Of a stretch of 64,000 nt of DNA, positions 11,205 to 22,358 are shown piece by piece. The stretch lies in the NCBI RefSeq assembly GCF_020497125.1, contig NC_059075.1, forward strand, positions 38,228,003-38,292,002, in the 5' to 3' direction. Both the position numbers and the translations under genes were made by a program. Source of the stretch: Mauremys mutica (Eukaryota; Chordata; Testudines; Geoemydidae). A model generated the notes under the pieces. That model saw nothing but the letters and a program-made list of their open reading frames with translations. It did not search any database and was not told the DNA's origin. How positions within the stretch are numbered: the first letter of the stretch is position 1; each line of letters starts with the position of its first letter.

Positions 11205-13311
11205 ATGCCAGGATCTGATGGGGATTCACAGTGTGTTCGCTGCCTTGGCAAAACACACACACCACAAAAGTGCTCCCATTGCCACAATCTCAAGGCCTGT
11301 GCCAGGAAAGCAATGGATCTACAGCGACAACTCCTCATGATGGAAAAGTCTCTGAGTCCGGTGTCCAATCCGAGATCACGGACCCCCTTCTGGGCACTGG
11401 TCTCCAATGGCGGCATATGACAGAGGTTCCCCACCACCCTTTCAGAGGAAGGAGCGCTACGCCAAAAAGATGACATAGACATGGGCTCTGATCTCCCCTT
11501 CTCAGGAATCGCCAAAAAGACATTTCCCGACCTGTTACACCCCATTGGTACCGACTGCACTGAGACTGTTCACCTCCGAGGTAGCAGGACCATCCAGTAC
11601 CATGGGTATCGTGTGAGCCAAAGACCCTAAGTAGGCTGGCTCAAAAAAAGGCTCTGAAGGAAAACCTGCCATCCCTGCCTTGGTACCGCTGGATCTGCAG
11701 TGCTGGTGCTACCTTCTGCCTGTACAGCACATAGCACATGACCCTTGGGATCAACAACTGTGGTAAAGGCATCAGTACCGCTGACAATACCTCCTTGGTA
11801 CCGAGGCTATTGGTACCGCAGTAATTTCTCCACCATAAAGATCTTCTGCTCTCCCTGGCGCTGGAATTGCCACTTCTCGGTATCGACCTTGCTCCAGCAC
11901 CCTCAGTATCCAACTTACGCACCATCCAGAACAGCTCTTCCTTTATCCAGTAACTAGGATGATGATGATGAAATCTACTCCTCCCTTCACTCCTCGCCTA
12001 TCCACACAGCTACCAGACCAGGTCCACGAGAGCAACATGAATACCACCCAAGACCTGAAACTCAAGGATGATACAGACACTCATGGATGCCACCACCAAT
12101 GGCATTTCCATGACAGTGGTCTTAATGGGACACATAGGATAATGTTCACAGCACACTGACCAAGCCTTTCAGTTCACACAGGGAGAGGTCAAGGCATTCA
12201 CCATCACCCTCTGCATCTGGACCCTTTGAACCTCCAGAAGATGTAGTCGAGGGACTAGAGGAGATGTCGGATCGGGAAGTCATACCAGCTGCCAATTTTT
12301 CATCCTTCTTTCTGGATGAAGCTCTCATGCCACCATAATCCACGACCGGGGATGACTTTAAACAGTTCAAGGAACTGTTTAAGAACATTGCAGATTCACT
12401 GGAGATACCTCTGCAAGAAGTTGTTGAGTCCCAACATAAGTTGCTGGGCATCCTCCAGACTTCAGTCTCCTTCAAGCATGCCCTTCCAATAAACAAGGCG
12501 CTCATTGACCCAGCCAAGACTGGGTCAACAATTTCGCCCACCTGCAAAAGAGCAGATAAAAAGTATTATGTCCCTTCTGAGGGGATGGAATTTCTATTTT
12601 CACACCCTACACCAAACTCTCTGGAGGTAGAGGCTGTGAACGAGCAGGGCAGACAACAGCATTCCTGATCCACCCCATCTGACCGGGACTGGAAGAGATT
12701 GGACCTTTTTGGGAGTAAAGCTTACTCTTCATTCACTCCTATTACTCAAAATGTCTGACTTCATTGACCACATATCTGAGGAAAAAAGGAACAATCTAAA
12801 GCCTTTATATCTGAAGGTCAACTCCTAGCTTGCACAGCTTTACAAGCTTCATTGGAGTTTGCAGACATGGTGGCATGTTCTGTTGTTGCAGTCATAGTAA
12901 TGTGATGAGCTTCCTGGCTTCGCTTCCTTGGGTTTTCCCAAAGAGGTACAATCAATTATAGAGGCTCTCCTGTTTGAAGTCCCCAAGCTGTTTGCAGCCA
13001 AAATGGATGAGTCCCTTCATATGCTAAAAGACTCCAGGGCGACTCTGAGATCCTTGGGCATATATATGCCTACACAAAAGAAAAAATGGGGGCAAAGATC
13101 TAGATCTGCACCCTACACCCAAGCTCAGATGCAATATGACCGCCAAAGGCAGAGCCAGAGACCTGCAAGATGGAGACCACTCCCTTCCCAGATCTTGACT
13201 CCCAACAACCTCCCTCTAAACAACAGTTTTGAGGGTTTGGTTGAGCACCAGAAACACTTCTCACTTTATATATTGCTCAACTCATCCAATGCCATCCATC
13301 CGTTCATCTGA
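11205..13311 (+). pseudogene. DIRS copy B gag-like gene, broken
   Basis: Begins with a Cys/His-rich segment (CVRCLGKTHTPQKCSHC, about 11230-11290) that could be a zinc-binding module. Homologous blocks to copy A gag then follow in shifting frames: YYVPSEGMEFLFSHPTP (about 12565-12615) matches KYSVPSKGYEYLYTHP of copy A, and MLKDSRATLRSLGIYMP (about 13021-13071) matches LKDGRITIRSLGMHMP. Several frameshifts and stops separate them. The 11.4-12.4 kb part is readable only in short pieces. Confidence 0.65.
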
Positions 13312-13368
13312 CTCCATTCCATCCAGCGTGATGAAAAATCACATCATAGAAATGGGTATTAGAAAACA

Positions 13369-13886
13369 TTGAGACTAGCTATTTCATCCAGTTTACCTCC
13401 ATCCCCCTACTCAACCTTCCTCACTGGTCCTCTTCAGGGACCCTTCTCACGAACACCTACTGTGACAGAAGGTAAACTATCTCATATGTGTAGGTGCAGT
13501 AGAACCAGTACCAACACAACACAGAAGGAAGGGTTTCTACTCCCATTTTTTTCTAACCCAGAAAAAAAACCTGGAGGATGGAGGTCCATTCTTGACTTAA
13601 TATGACTGAACAAATTAGCGCAGACCCAGCGATTCAAGATGGTCACGCTAGCAACAATAATTCCAGCACTAGAACGAGGGGACTGGTTCTTGGCCCTTGA
13701 ATTCCAGGATGCATATTTCCACATAACAATACATCCCACATCCAGGAGATGTCTCAGGTTCTGGGAAGAGATTATTTCCAGTAAAAAATACTTCTTTTTG
13801 GATGATCTATCACTTATCCATGGGTATTCTCAAAAGTCCTTGTGGTGGTAGCCACCCATCTCCACAGACAAGGTGTCAGAATATTC
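13369..13886 (+). pseudogene. DIRS copy B reverse transcriptase, 5' part
   Basis: RT N-terminal region with short readable blocks: KPGGWRSILDL near 13570-13600, and ALERGDWFLALEFQDAYFH near 13665-13722, which is catalytic block A with its Asp. The LPFGLS-like stretch is degraded at 13790-13830. VLVVVATHLHRQGVRIF (13836-13886) leads straight to the expected YLDD block, which is found 5 kb downstream at 18885-18896. Stops and frameshifts make it non-functional. Confidence 0.8.
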
Positions 13887-14090
13887 TTCTTGGAGTGCTT
13901 GCTCATGTCCATTCCATTCTAGGTGTGTGCATGTTCATGTGCACAGTTGTCAGAGATTTTTGCCTTAGCGGTGTCTCTAGGGCCAGTCATGGTACCCTCT
14001 GGAGTGCTGCGCTCATGCATCTGTATATTAGGCACCACTGGCTTTAAACCCTCTCAGTTCCTTCTTCCCCCCCCCCCCCCCACAGTTGGT
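13887..14090 (+). repeat. Left terminal block of DIRS copy C
   Basis: Starts ttcttggagtgcttgctcat and continues with ttttgccttagcggtgtc, gtaccctctggagtgctgc, a TATA-like tgtatatta and ctcagttccttcttcc. The reverse complement of the spacer at 4441-4622 in copy A shows the same order of motifs. A run of 15-16 C lies near 14070-14085. Confidence 0.7.
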
Positions 14091-15590
14091 CAGAGCACCT
14101 TCCTCTTGCTTTGTAAGTGTTCAGTGGTTTTTCCTAGTGCTACTCTGTCTTCTTTTGTATATAGTTGTTTACAGTAGTTAGTTAGTAATTAGGTGTTAAG
14201 TGTAATGATTAGTTAATAAGTTAGAGTCCCCATTGGGACTTTGCCCAGAGGCAGGGCATGCCCTGGTCTCCAGGCTTTAAGCCTTGCTCAGTCTGCAGTA
14301 GGCCTATGCCTGTTAACGACCCCTCAGAGCAGCTGCTTAAAGTGCTTGGGAGAGTCGCACGTAAAAGATAAATGCCACATTTGTAAGAACTTTTGACCAA
14401 GAACTCAGAAGGAGTGGGATATTCGTTTATGGGGCCTCCTCATGGTGGCCACGCTTCGCCCGGCGTTGGAGCCTTCCCGCTTGGACTCTACCTCAGCATT
14501 GGAGAGGAACACGCTGGCACCAAGCTTCATCTGGCACTGATCCCCTTCACCGGCGTCCAAGAAGTGTTTAAAGAAGTGAAGCCCCCCTGGCACCAAGAAG
14601 GGCAGGGGGCGTTGGGCAAAGGATCATGTACGGGCCATCCGCCCACGCTAGAGCTGCATGGGGGTGCCTTGCTGCTTGGACTCCTCAGCCCTCCTAGGGA
14701 TCCACCTTCAACGCCTGGGAGTGGTAGGAGATGTAGGCACCCAATCTTGCTTCCCGCCACCGAGGTGGCTAACGATCAGCGAGCCCCTCTGATGCCATGT
14801 ACGTCATTGGAAGCAACAAAGGTTTCCCCCCCTCTAAGAGCAAGCTAAGTGCGGGGCCGCCTCAGAGGGCAGTAATTTCCATAGCAGAGGCAGACTCTGC
14901 ATTCTAGGTCCCCAGTTAGACAACCTAGGTTGCCGGCACCGTGATCCCAGTCTCTGTGGGCATGACGCAGGTCACCTGCAATGAGACATTGGTCCCCCTA
15001 CATCCAGCACCGTTTTCCCTCCCACTAGCTGACGCTGCGGCACAGGTCTCGCTCCTCACCATCATGAGACTGCTCCTCCTCATGGCACTGGTCTCTGCAT
15101 TCCCAGCACTGGCCCCCTGCAGGTGTCTCTTGCTGCACTCAAGGCACCACTCCTGCAGGGTCAGCCACCGCACTCAGGTGTCCACAGCCCCGTCCTGGTC
15201 AACAGAAGGGGACTCTTCGGAGTCGGAGCGGGACTTTAGCCCCTCGCCAAGGCAGCTCCAACCTCAGTGGGCCCTGGAAACCGTCTCAGCTCCTACAGTG
15301 CCGGCATGGCAGCAAGGCCAGTTGTTACCAGATTTACCCATTACTTTGGGGTATGCTCATTTATTCGGGTTACTCTTCTGGGGAATGGGATTCTGTAATT
15401 CTATCAATGTACTGCTTGTGTCACTTGTGTTTTCATATGGAGCTCTACTTCTGCCTTCTGCAAGTCCCCTCCCAATGGAGCTATCCTGCAGGACCTAGGT
15501 TCTCCAGGGCTGTGTTTCTCCAGCCCCAAAACCAGATGAACACCCACACACCCACACATAAATTAGCAGAGCAAGTCTGAGTGGACCGAG

Positions 15591-15740
15591 TCAATCAACA
15601 CTGTCAAGCTGACCCCTTATATGTCTCTGGACTCACTGGGGTGGATGAAACAGCACTTTCAAGCTGACTTTCCTTATATGCCCCATGGCTCCATGAATTG
15701 GGTCAAGCAGCACTTTCAAGCTGTTACCCTTATGCGTCCC
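15591..15740 (+). repeat. Tandem repeat, ~60-70 bp unit, three copies
   Basis: Three successive units share (c)actttcaagctgac followed by ccttatatg and a variable atggctcc/tggactcac part, at about 15591, 15645 and 15700. The units differ by several substitutions, so the array is old. Confidence 0.7.
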
Positions 15741-16046
15741 AGATTCAGCACATCCCTATCCCCACTCTCACAACACAATTGTACTGGGAGTAACCTACTT
15801 GATGAGCAAACCCCACAGTATTTTGGGTGCTACAGGGATCTTTAGCTTACGTAAAAGAAGCGTGGTTGTAGAGTGAATGGGGGAAGCTAAAAACACACAA
15901 AAGAGTAAAGTTCAGCAAGAGCGAGAGAAGCAACCAACTTAACCATAAAAGTTATTTTTTGAATAATAGTGATAACTACACAAGGAGGACTAAACCAACA
16001 TAACATACATTATTAAAGGTTAATACCTAAGGTAGAAAGGAAAACG

Positions 16047-16070
16047 GAGAGAGAGAGAGAGAGAGAGAGA
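16047..16070. repeat. (GA)n microsatellite
   Basis: Twelve GA units inside the insertion that splits the gag of copy C. Confidence 0.95.
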
Positions 16071-17611
16071 AAAAGAGAAGGGCATCTCACCGCTCCCTGA
16101 AGCTTGAACTGTTCGGGGTTCCCAGATGATGCTGGTAGCTGAGGGTCCTGAGGGCAGGAGACAGGCATAGTCCCCAGCACGATCAGTCAGGAAAATATGG
16201 AGTCCCAGTGGAACTGACACCTAGTTTGGATCTAAGCATCAGAACACTGACTGGAAGGTGAGTGGGGATTTTTGTAGAGAAATTACAATGGTTGAAGGGA
16301 GAATACTAGATTTGTTTATAGGTAAGCTGATGATTCAAGGGTTTTCTTTAGGCTAGACAATAGGAGCTGATCACTCTTGGCTATGGGTGGTGTTTTCTTC
16401 CAGGGAGCTCGCAATGCAACTAGATTTGGATATCAATTAAGGATTCATTACTAGAATTGGTTTGATAATTGCTGAGCTGGGTGTGTGCAGACATAGGTTC
16501 ATTAGCATCTGGAGCAGAGATTCCCATGATGCAGTGCTTCCCTGCTTTTTCTGGTCCCAGAGTTCAGTGTAGTTCTCTGTTCTCCATTCTGTATATAAAT
16601 TGAGATGTCTTCCTGTCCCATCTTTCATGCAGATAAGGCTAGGGGAGTTGTCTCTGCTCTCCATTCTGTATGCAAATGGAGATGTCTTAATCTTGTCACC
16701 CTTGTCAGGAGGGGTCTAGGTGTGTCTCCCAATGCCCTTCACTGCTCTCTGCAAGTTTTTTCCTCTGATGGGTTTTGGTTTAAGCAGAGGCTTGGGGGTG
16801 GGGGTGTCTTTCATGAGTCAGGCTGGATACTGCACCTTGGTTTCCCAAGAACACAGACGTGTCTGGTATCACAGTGGCCAGCCCAATGGCCCTATTCAAA
16901 CGCATGGGAAATGCCAATGATTCCAGTACCGTTCTCACATCAGTGTTTCCTTGCTGCTTTGGAGAGGCAGCCTCAGGCACCCATGGTACCAGAATTGGTA
17001 TGTGTAGCAGACTCCAACGTCGGGGGAGAGAAGTAGGTGCCCATTGCAAAGTAGGGGGAGATTGCCCCAGTCCCTCCCTGAGTAGCATAATCCTCCTCCT
17101 CATCGCCAGACAGGGCAGTTATGGGACCCTTGTGGGCTAGCCTTCCCAATGACTTTAGGGAGCACCAAACCCTGCTGTGGAGAATGGCCTCGAATTTGGG
17201 CTTGGAGGTGGAGGAAATGGGAGAGCAATTGGACAATCTGTTCAGTATTCTTGCAGTGTCTGCCCCCTCACGTGTCGCATTGCCCATGCATGAAGGGGTT
17301 CTCAAGATTGCCAATGTCCTCTGGCAAACCACATTCGCCATCCCGCCAGCCTCCAAGTGGGCCAAAAAGAAGTATTTCATACCTACTAAGTGTTTTAAAT
17401 ATCTATATACCCACCCACCCCTTCGGTCGCTTGTCATTTCTGCAGCTAATGAAAGGAATAGGTGAGTTCCACTCCCAAAAATAAAGATGCCAAGAAGCTG
17501 GACCTAGTTAGGAGGAAATTTATTCAGCCGCCAGCCTCCAGTTTTGGTGTCAAATCATCAAGCACTAGTGGACAGATACAACTTTAATTTGTGGGACTCC
17601 CTAAAAAAGTT

Positions 17612-17731
17612 AAGTATCAGAGGGGTAGCCGTGTTAGTCTGGTTCTGTAGAAGCAGCAAAGAATCCTATGGCACCTTATAGACTAACTAACGTCTGTTAG
17701 TCTATAAGGTGCCACAGGATTCTTTGCTGTT
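17612..17731 (-). mobile_element. SINE-like insertion with 12-bp target duplication, copy 1
   Basis: A 120-bp insertion flanked by exact direct repeats cctaaaaaagtt (17600-17611 and 17732-17743). Removing it restores a gag reading of DIRS copy C. On the minus strand its 3' end reads acggctacccctctgatact. The 5' part is an inverted copy of the adjacent segment, so caaagaatcctatggcacct is followed by its near reverse complement, giving a hairpin with ~35-bp arms (about 17657-17729). The same family inserted at 61646-61754. Confidence 0.75.
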
Positions 17732-18229
17732 CCTAAAAAAGTTGAAAGACTCCCTGCCCCAGGACCTGTGCCAGGAGTTTGCCACCATTTTGGAGGAGGG
17801 TACCGCTGTGGCGATGAGTTCCTTCCAGATGGCCTGGGATGCAGTTGATTCAGCTGCCAGGGTCGTTGCCTTGGCCATGGTGATGAGGCTCAGTTCCTGG
17901 CTTTGATCCATGGGTCTGTCCCAAGAGATGCAGTCTTCCATCCAGGATTGCCCCTTTGACGGGAGTTGGCTCTTCTCGGAGCAAACGGATTCGAGGCTGC
18001 ATGGACTCAAGGACACTCGGGTGACCCTCCACTCACTAGGGCTGCATATGCTGTAAGCGGCAAGAAAACAGTTCAGGCCTCCCCTGCCTCCTAGTCCTTG
18101 GGCTCCCCAGCAAGGCTTATCTAGGAGAAGACAGAGACTCTGAGTTTAGCCATCGCCCCTCTGTCTCCCACTCGCCCGCCCAGCTAGGCCCCTTGAAACA
18201 CCAAGGAGGCCAGAAGCTCTCATTTTGAA

Positions 18230-18560
18230 GGTGTGCTTGAGGACAGTGCTGCAGTCAATCCTCAGGATCCACCTCCCTACTCATTTCTCAACTGTCAGCG
18301 TCCCTTCGGGTTGGCTTGGTTGCAAGTAACCTCAGACTTCTTGGTGCTCGACATAATATCTTGGGTCTACACCCTGCAGTTTTCGGCCTTCTCTTCCTCC
18401 AACCCGCCCCCATCCCATCCCTCTTCAGGGACCCTTCTCTCAAGCGATTCCTCACCCAGGGAGTGGAAAACCTCCTACGGCTGGGAGTGGTGGAGGAGGG
18501 CCCTCGAGAGATGAGGGGAAGAGGGGTTTACTGCCGCTATTTCTTAATCCTGGGGTTCTC
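18230..18560 (+). pseudogene. DIRS copy C reverse transcriptase, N-terminal fragment
   Basis: A fragment matching the start of the copy A RT: SLFRDPSLKRFLTQGVENL and LGVVEEGPREMRGRGVYCR (about 18418-18535) correspond to SLFRDPSHEQFLLQEVETL and LGAIEEVPECMRGRSFYSR. It stops at about 18555, before any catalytic block, where another repeat begins. Non-functional. Confidence 0.8.
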
Positions 18561-18704
18561 TAACTTCATTGCACCACGACCCCCTTCTGACAACAAAAAT
18601 TACTACATGACCCTAGGAGGGGGGACTGAAGCCTGAACCTGCTCAAGCCCCACCGCCCTGGGCCAGAGCCAAAGCCCAAGTCCAAGTCCCACTGCCCTGC
18701 GGAG
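18553..18704. repeat. Unclassified repeat fragment inside DIRS copy C
   Basis: Starts ggggttctctaacttcattg and includes gcaccacgacccccttctg, then a CCCAAGTCCAAGT-type low-complexity stretch. A weaker relative of its beginning appears at about 30177-30215 (tctccaaacttttcatggtc). It sits between the RT fragment and the right terminal block of copy C. Confidence 0.45.
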
Positions 18705-18880
18705 GGCCAAAGTCGGTAGTGCCTTATATACTGACGCATGAGCGCGGCACTCCAGAGGTCACTATGACCGGCCCTACGGATAACGCTAAGGCAAAAATTT
18801 CTGACTGCGCATGTGGGCACGCATACACCTAGAATAGAATGGACATGAGTATAGATACAAAACGGTAGGTAACAGTTTTT
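18705..18880 (-). repeat. Right (inverted) terminal block of DIRS copy C
   Basis: Reverse complement of the left block: tgccttatatactgacgc, gcggcactccagagg, ccggccctacggataacgc, cctagaatagaatggacatg. It ends in the shared terminal motif ggtaggtaacagttttt (18864-18880). Copy B coding sequence resumes immediately after. Confidence 0.75.
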
Positions 18881-19035
18881 CCCCTATCTGGACGATTGCT
18901 TAGTCAAAACATTGATTCGAGAAGAGGCACTAGAAGCACCTCAAAAGACAGTAGCTCTCTTCACACAGCTAGGTCTACAAATAAATTAACAAAAAGCAGC
19001 ATTCACACCTGTGTAGAGACTGGAGTTCATGTAGC
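18879..19035 (+). pseudogene. DIRS copy B reverse transcriptase, part after the nested insertion
   Basis: Opens with FPYLDDCLVKTLIREEALEA in a single frame, i.e. the catalytic YLDD block (18885-18896) and downstream helix. LFTQLGLQIN follows, then a TAA, then QKAAFTPV. It aligns with YLDD...LFQHLGLMINAEKSTLAPT of copy A. After about 19035 the similarity ends. Confidence 0.82.
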
Positions 19036-19807
19036 AGAACCAATCACTTTTCTTATCAGTTGCTAGCACATATGTGGTTAAAAATTACCTTATGCAATTG
19101 TGTCAAAGTTGGTTATGAAAATAGATCATGCCAGAAATAAGTTTCCATTTATTTTAAGGTACATCCTATATAAGCTCAAAGCAAAATTTAACTTTTAGTT
19201 CCCTTGACATAACTATGAGGGATTCTGGCAGCACTCAGCTGTATGGCAACAGCTTTGTTAACCCAATTTAAATGCATATTTTTAAAATGTCTTTATTTTC
19301 CTCCGTGGACCCTCACAAAAATAAGGGAAACCTCATTTACTGTCTGTGGACAACAATGAAATTGACTATACACAAAATAAACCAATTGGAAAAATATTTC
19401 TCTAATATTTTAGTTGTAGTAAACTTGTTTGCTACTTTTAAAAGTGGTAGGTGAATGAATTCATAGAGATGTGACTTTCCAAAATTAAATTACTCTCTTG
19501 CGAATGAGGGATCATTAGAATGTGTCTGGAGCTTACTATTCCATTGTAAAAACTGTTCATCACAGAAGAATTGCTTTTGTGCTGAAGGTCACTTGGTAAC
19601 CCTATGAAAGAATGTATTATTTATATGCACAGTAGATGAAATTACTTGATTGACTGAAGGTTCCTAACTCTCTAATCTTGAATAAAGTGGGCCTGTTGAA
19701 CAGTGTAACACTGTTGAATGTTGGACCATTCCACTATGACTGTATTGGATTTTTAGGGGAGGGGGAAAGGATAGATCGCTGTACTTTTGCTGTAGGATTG
19801 CCTCTTT
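19036..19807. other. No recognisable feature
   Basis: AT-rich sequence without coding or repeat signal that I can name. Confidence 0.5.
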
Positions 19808-20023
19808 GGGTATGTCTACACAGCAATTCAACACCTTTGTCTGGTCCATGTCAGCTGACTTAGATTTGCAAGGCTGTAAAATTGCAGTGTAGACTTTCGG
19901 GCTCAGGCTGGAGCCTGGGCTCTGGGATGCTCCTCTCCTTCACAATTTTGCAACCTGAGTCCTACAAGCCTGAGTCAGTTGATATGGGCTAGCTGCGGGT
20001 GTTTAATTGTTATGTAGACTTAC
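19808..20023. mobile_element. Palindromic GC-rich MITE, copy 1
   Basis: A 216-bp element with inverted ends (gggtatgtctacacagcaatt on the left; gtttaattgttatgtagact on the right) and internal gggctcaggctggagcctgg. The same family is at 35448-35713, 59848-60004 and 60690-60940. Fold-back architecture and the lack of an ORF suggest a non-autonomous DNA transposon, probably hAT-like. Confidence 0.65.
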
Positions 20024-20846
20024 TGTTTGTTAATGTACATGTTTTCAAACTTAAGAGCAATTTGTAGCTTCTGAATTAATTTTGTCCTCAGCTAAAATTC
20101 AGTTAATGGCCTTCCCTTTTATTAATAAGAGGGTGGCATTCAAATAGAAAATAATTGATGAATAATACAGATCAATTAAGAGGTTTCAAAATCCATAAAC
20201 ATAGTTATTTTTAAATTGCATGCATCAAAGAAAGATAGCAAGTGGAAAATCCATTTATAATCACTGACCAGCAGACACTGCAGGAACTATGTTTGACTAG
20301 GTCTTAAACCTTGAATTAGTGTTATATAATAGTGCATGTTGATAAAGTTTATATATATTTTTCTTATGATATTTGCTTAAAAACCACAAATTATTCCTGG
20401 AAACTTGAAATCTTTTAATGGATATTAGCTCTGCCTTCGCATGGCTGCATATGTTTTTGCCCAACAATACAAGCAATAGTTTGATGCTTGAGGAAAAACA
20501 GGAAAGTAGTGTTTTCAATCCAAATTAGAAGAAGCTAACTTGAGTTTTCATAATGTACTTTTCAAAACTTACCAAAGACCTTAAATCACCATATATACTG
20601 GCCATACAAAATAAATTCTTCTGTTCTTTTAATGTCAAGTTGAATCTCATTAACCTTGGTTAGGCATTTTTTATTCATAAGAATACCAAGCGTCCTTGAT
20701 CAGTGGTTCTCCCTTATTTAATCTGTGTCTCTTCTCTATCAGCTTGGAGTCAGTCTTACTGAAATAAACTAATATTTGAATTTTGCATTCACTGAAGAAA
20801 CTTAAGGAGAGAAATAATAAGATACATAATTTTAGATTAAACGTTG
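20024..20846. other. No recognisable feature
   Basis: AT-rich, non-coding, with no named repeat. Confidence 0.5.
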
Positions 20847-21158
20847 AAAGGGATCGGCAGCCTTTCAGAAGTGGTGTGCCGAGTCTTCATTTATTCACTT
20901 TCATTTAAGGTTTCGTGTGCCAGTAATACATTTTAACGTTTTTAGAAGGTCTCTTTCTATAAGTCTATAATATATAACTAAACTATTGTTGTATGTAAAG
21001 TAAATAAGGCTTTTAAAATGTTTAAGAAGCTTCATTTAAAATTAAATTAAAATACGGAGACCCCCCCAGCCCGGTGGCCAGGACCCAGGCAGTGAGTGCC
21101 ACTGAAAATCAGCTTGTGTGCCACCTTTGGCATGCATGCCATAGGTTGCCTACCCCTG
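20847..21158. mobile_element. Short non-autonomous hAT-like element
   Basis: Begins agggatcggcagcctttcag and ends ggttgcctacccctg (21144-21158). The ends are inverted relatives of each other and of the hAT element at 49328-49664 (cagggtttggcaatc). The interior is AT-rich with a C run at 21061. No coding capacity. An 8-bp target duplication could not be confirmed. Confidence 0.55.
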
Positions 21159-22358
21159 TGATAGAGTGACAATCCATAACATTATGACTAGAAACTGGTG
21201 ACTATTGCCAAAATACTTGTGCAGGAAGAGAAAATAACATAGAGGAACTTCCTTAGATGACTAACATAATGGATGAAATGGGGCGAGATGCGCCTCATTA
21301 TGAGTGTGTCAGCATAGAATGTTTTTACTTACAGTAGCTAACTGTGATATGAGGTACTAGCTTTGATTTTTATAGTAAATTATACAAGATGATTTATCCT
21401 TACTCCCACTCCAACTTTAAATGTTCATAAGCATTTTGAAGAGTGATGCATTGCAGTTGAATTTTATATACCTAAATTTTATTTTTGATTTCAAGTTTTA
21501 TGGTCATGTTGCTGTTTGTTTTGGTTTTTTTTTAAAGTGAGGGTCTGGAAGTACAGAGCAGGAAGGAAAATCTACTATGTCCCATAAACCAGTATCTAAA
21601 TTTAATAGTTCCTTATAGATGCTCCAAATATTTTTAGTTGAAATCATCTGCACAGAAACCTGGATAAAAATAATTGATGTTATTTTGGTGACATAAGAGT
21701 TAAGATCAATGTTCCAGTGTCTTTTGCCCAGTTTTGTTAAGAGTACTACACTGTGAAACTGTTTTTTAAAAAAGTAATAATAAAAATTAATCTGATTAGA
21801 GAAATTGAGACACAATGTAATGTATTGTAAATTTTTATAGGCTGAATAAGTCTGTAATTCCAGTGTCCCAGAACAGGCTGACCAGTTATTGTGTAAAAGA
21901 TGAAAGGGATAATGTAGACTTGACTTAGGCTTTAGATAAGATTACAGAGGTTACAGGATTTGGTTCTTAAATAAAACTAATAAGTATAGGAATATTTAGC
22001 TTTAATTTATTAATTGTTAAGACCATTGTTACACATGCAAATAGTGAAATATACATATTCTTATTAACAAAGATGAAATTACTCATTCATACATATTAAA
22101 TGTTGTGGAATTGAATTGAAACTATTGTAAATTAAGTCCTTAGTGGAAATACAGTAGATTAGTGCACTATCCTTTTTGCTTTGTTTGGGTTCAATTCTTG
22201 ACTTGGGTTTCAAATTAAAATACAGCTAAAAGAATGTAATGACAATGTGTCTAAACTCTGCTCTGACATTCGCTGTTATTCCATACAGATCAAGGGGATC
22301 CTTATAGATAAAAAGGGATTGAAGAGGAAAGCAATAAACATGGAGCCAATTATAAGTA
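21159..22358. other. No recognisable feature
   Basis: AT-rich, non-coding; several A/T runs only. Confidence 0.5.

Larger units (their letters stand above)
11205..13886 (+). mobile_element. DIRS-type retrotransposon, copy B, left part
   Basis: Older DIRS copy with gag-like and RT segments in many frames. It is split: the RT reading stops at 13886 with the codons for ...GVRIF and resumes at 18879-18881 with FPYLDD. The intervening 5 kb is DIRS copy C. The left terminus is not recognised; the first gag-like ATG is at 11205. The right part fades out at about 19035, so RNase H and recombinase are missing. Divergence from copy A is large. Confidence 0.8.
15340..16850. other. Unclassified insertion within DIRS copy C gag
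   Basis: About 1.5 kb without similarity to the other DIRS copies, placed between two halves of the gag of copy C. It contains a ~60-70-bp tandem repeat (15591-15740), a GA microsatellite, and a duplicated ~70-bp segment (about 16577-16690, sharing ctccattctgtat). Borders are approximate because no target duplication was found. An LTR or LTR-element leader is possible but unproven. Confidence 0.4.
14258..18110 (+). pseudogene. DIRS copy C gag-like gene, broken and interrupted
   Basis: An ATG at 14258 opens a Cys-rich N-terminus (CSVCSRPM, then CHICKNF after a shift). Gag continues in pieces to about 15340, is cut by an unclassified insertion, and resumes near 16850. The stretch 17121-17465 is clearly homologous to copy A gag (EHQTLLWRMASNLGLEVEEM; KKYFIPTKCFKYLYTHPP). 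After the SINE-like insertion at 17612-17731, LKKLKDSLPQDLCQEF (about 17739-17786) matches LSKFSELVPSDSRPEF of copy A. No complete frame remains. Confidence 0.65.
13887..18880 (+). mobile_element. DIRS-type element copy C, inserted into copy B
   Basis: Bounded by a left terminal block (13887-14090) and by an inverted version of it on the right (about 18705-18880). Inside are gag-like segments (14258-18110) and the start of an RT (18230-18560). RNase H and recombinase are absent. Removing this interval rejoins the RT frame of copy B. It also hosts three later insertions: 15340-16850, 17612-17731 and 18553-18704. Confidence 0.78.

Noticed and set aside
13795..13815. FFLDDLSLI in copy B looks like an RT YLDD motif
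   Set aside because: It is in the wrong place and frame. Shifting the frame gives the LPFGLS-like block that precedes YLDD, and the true YLDD is found at 18885-18896.
14940..15498. 185-residue ORF with a hydrophobic stretch, possible secreted protein
   Set aside because: It spans the border between DIRS copy C gag and an insertion; composition follows the repeats and no domain is visible.
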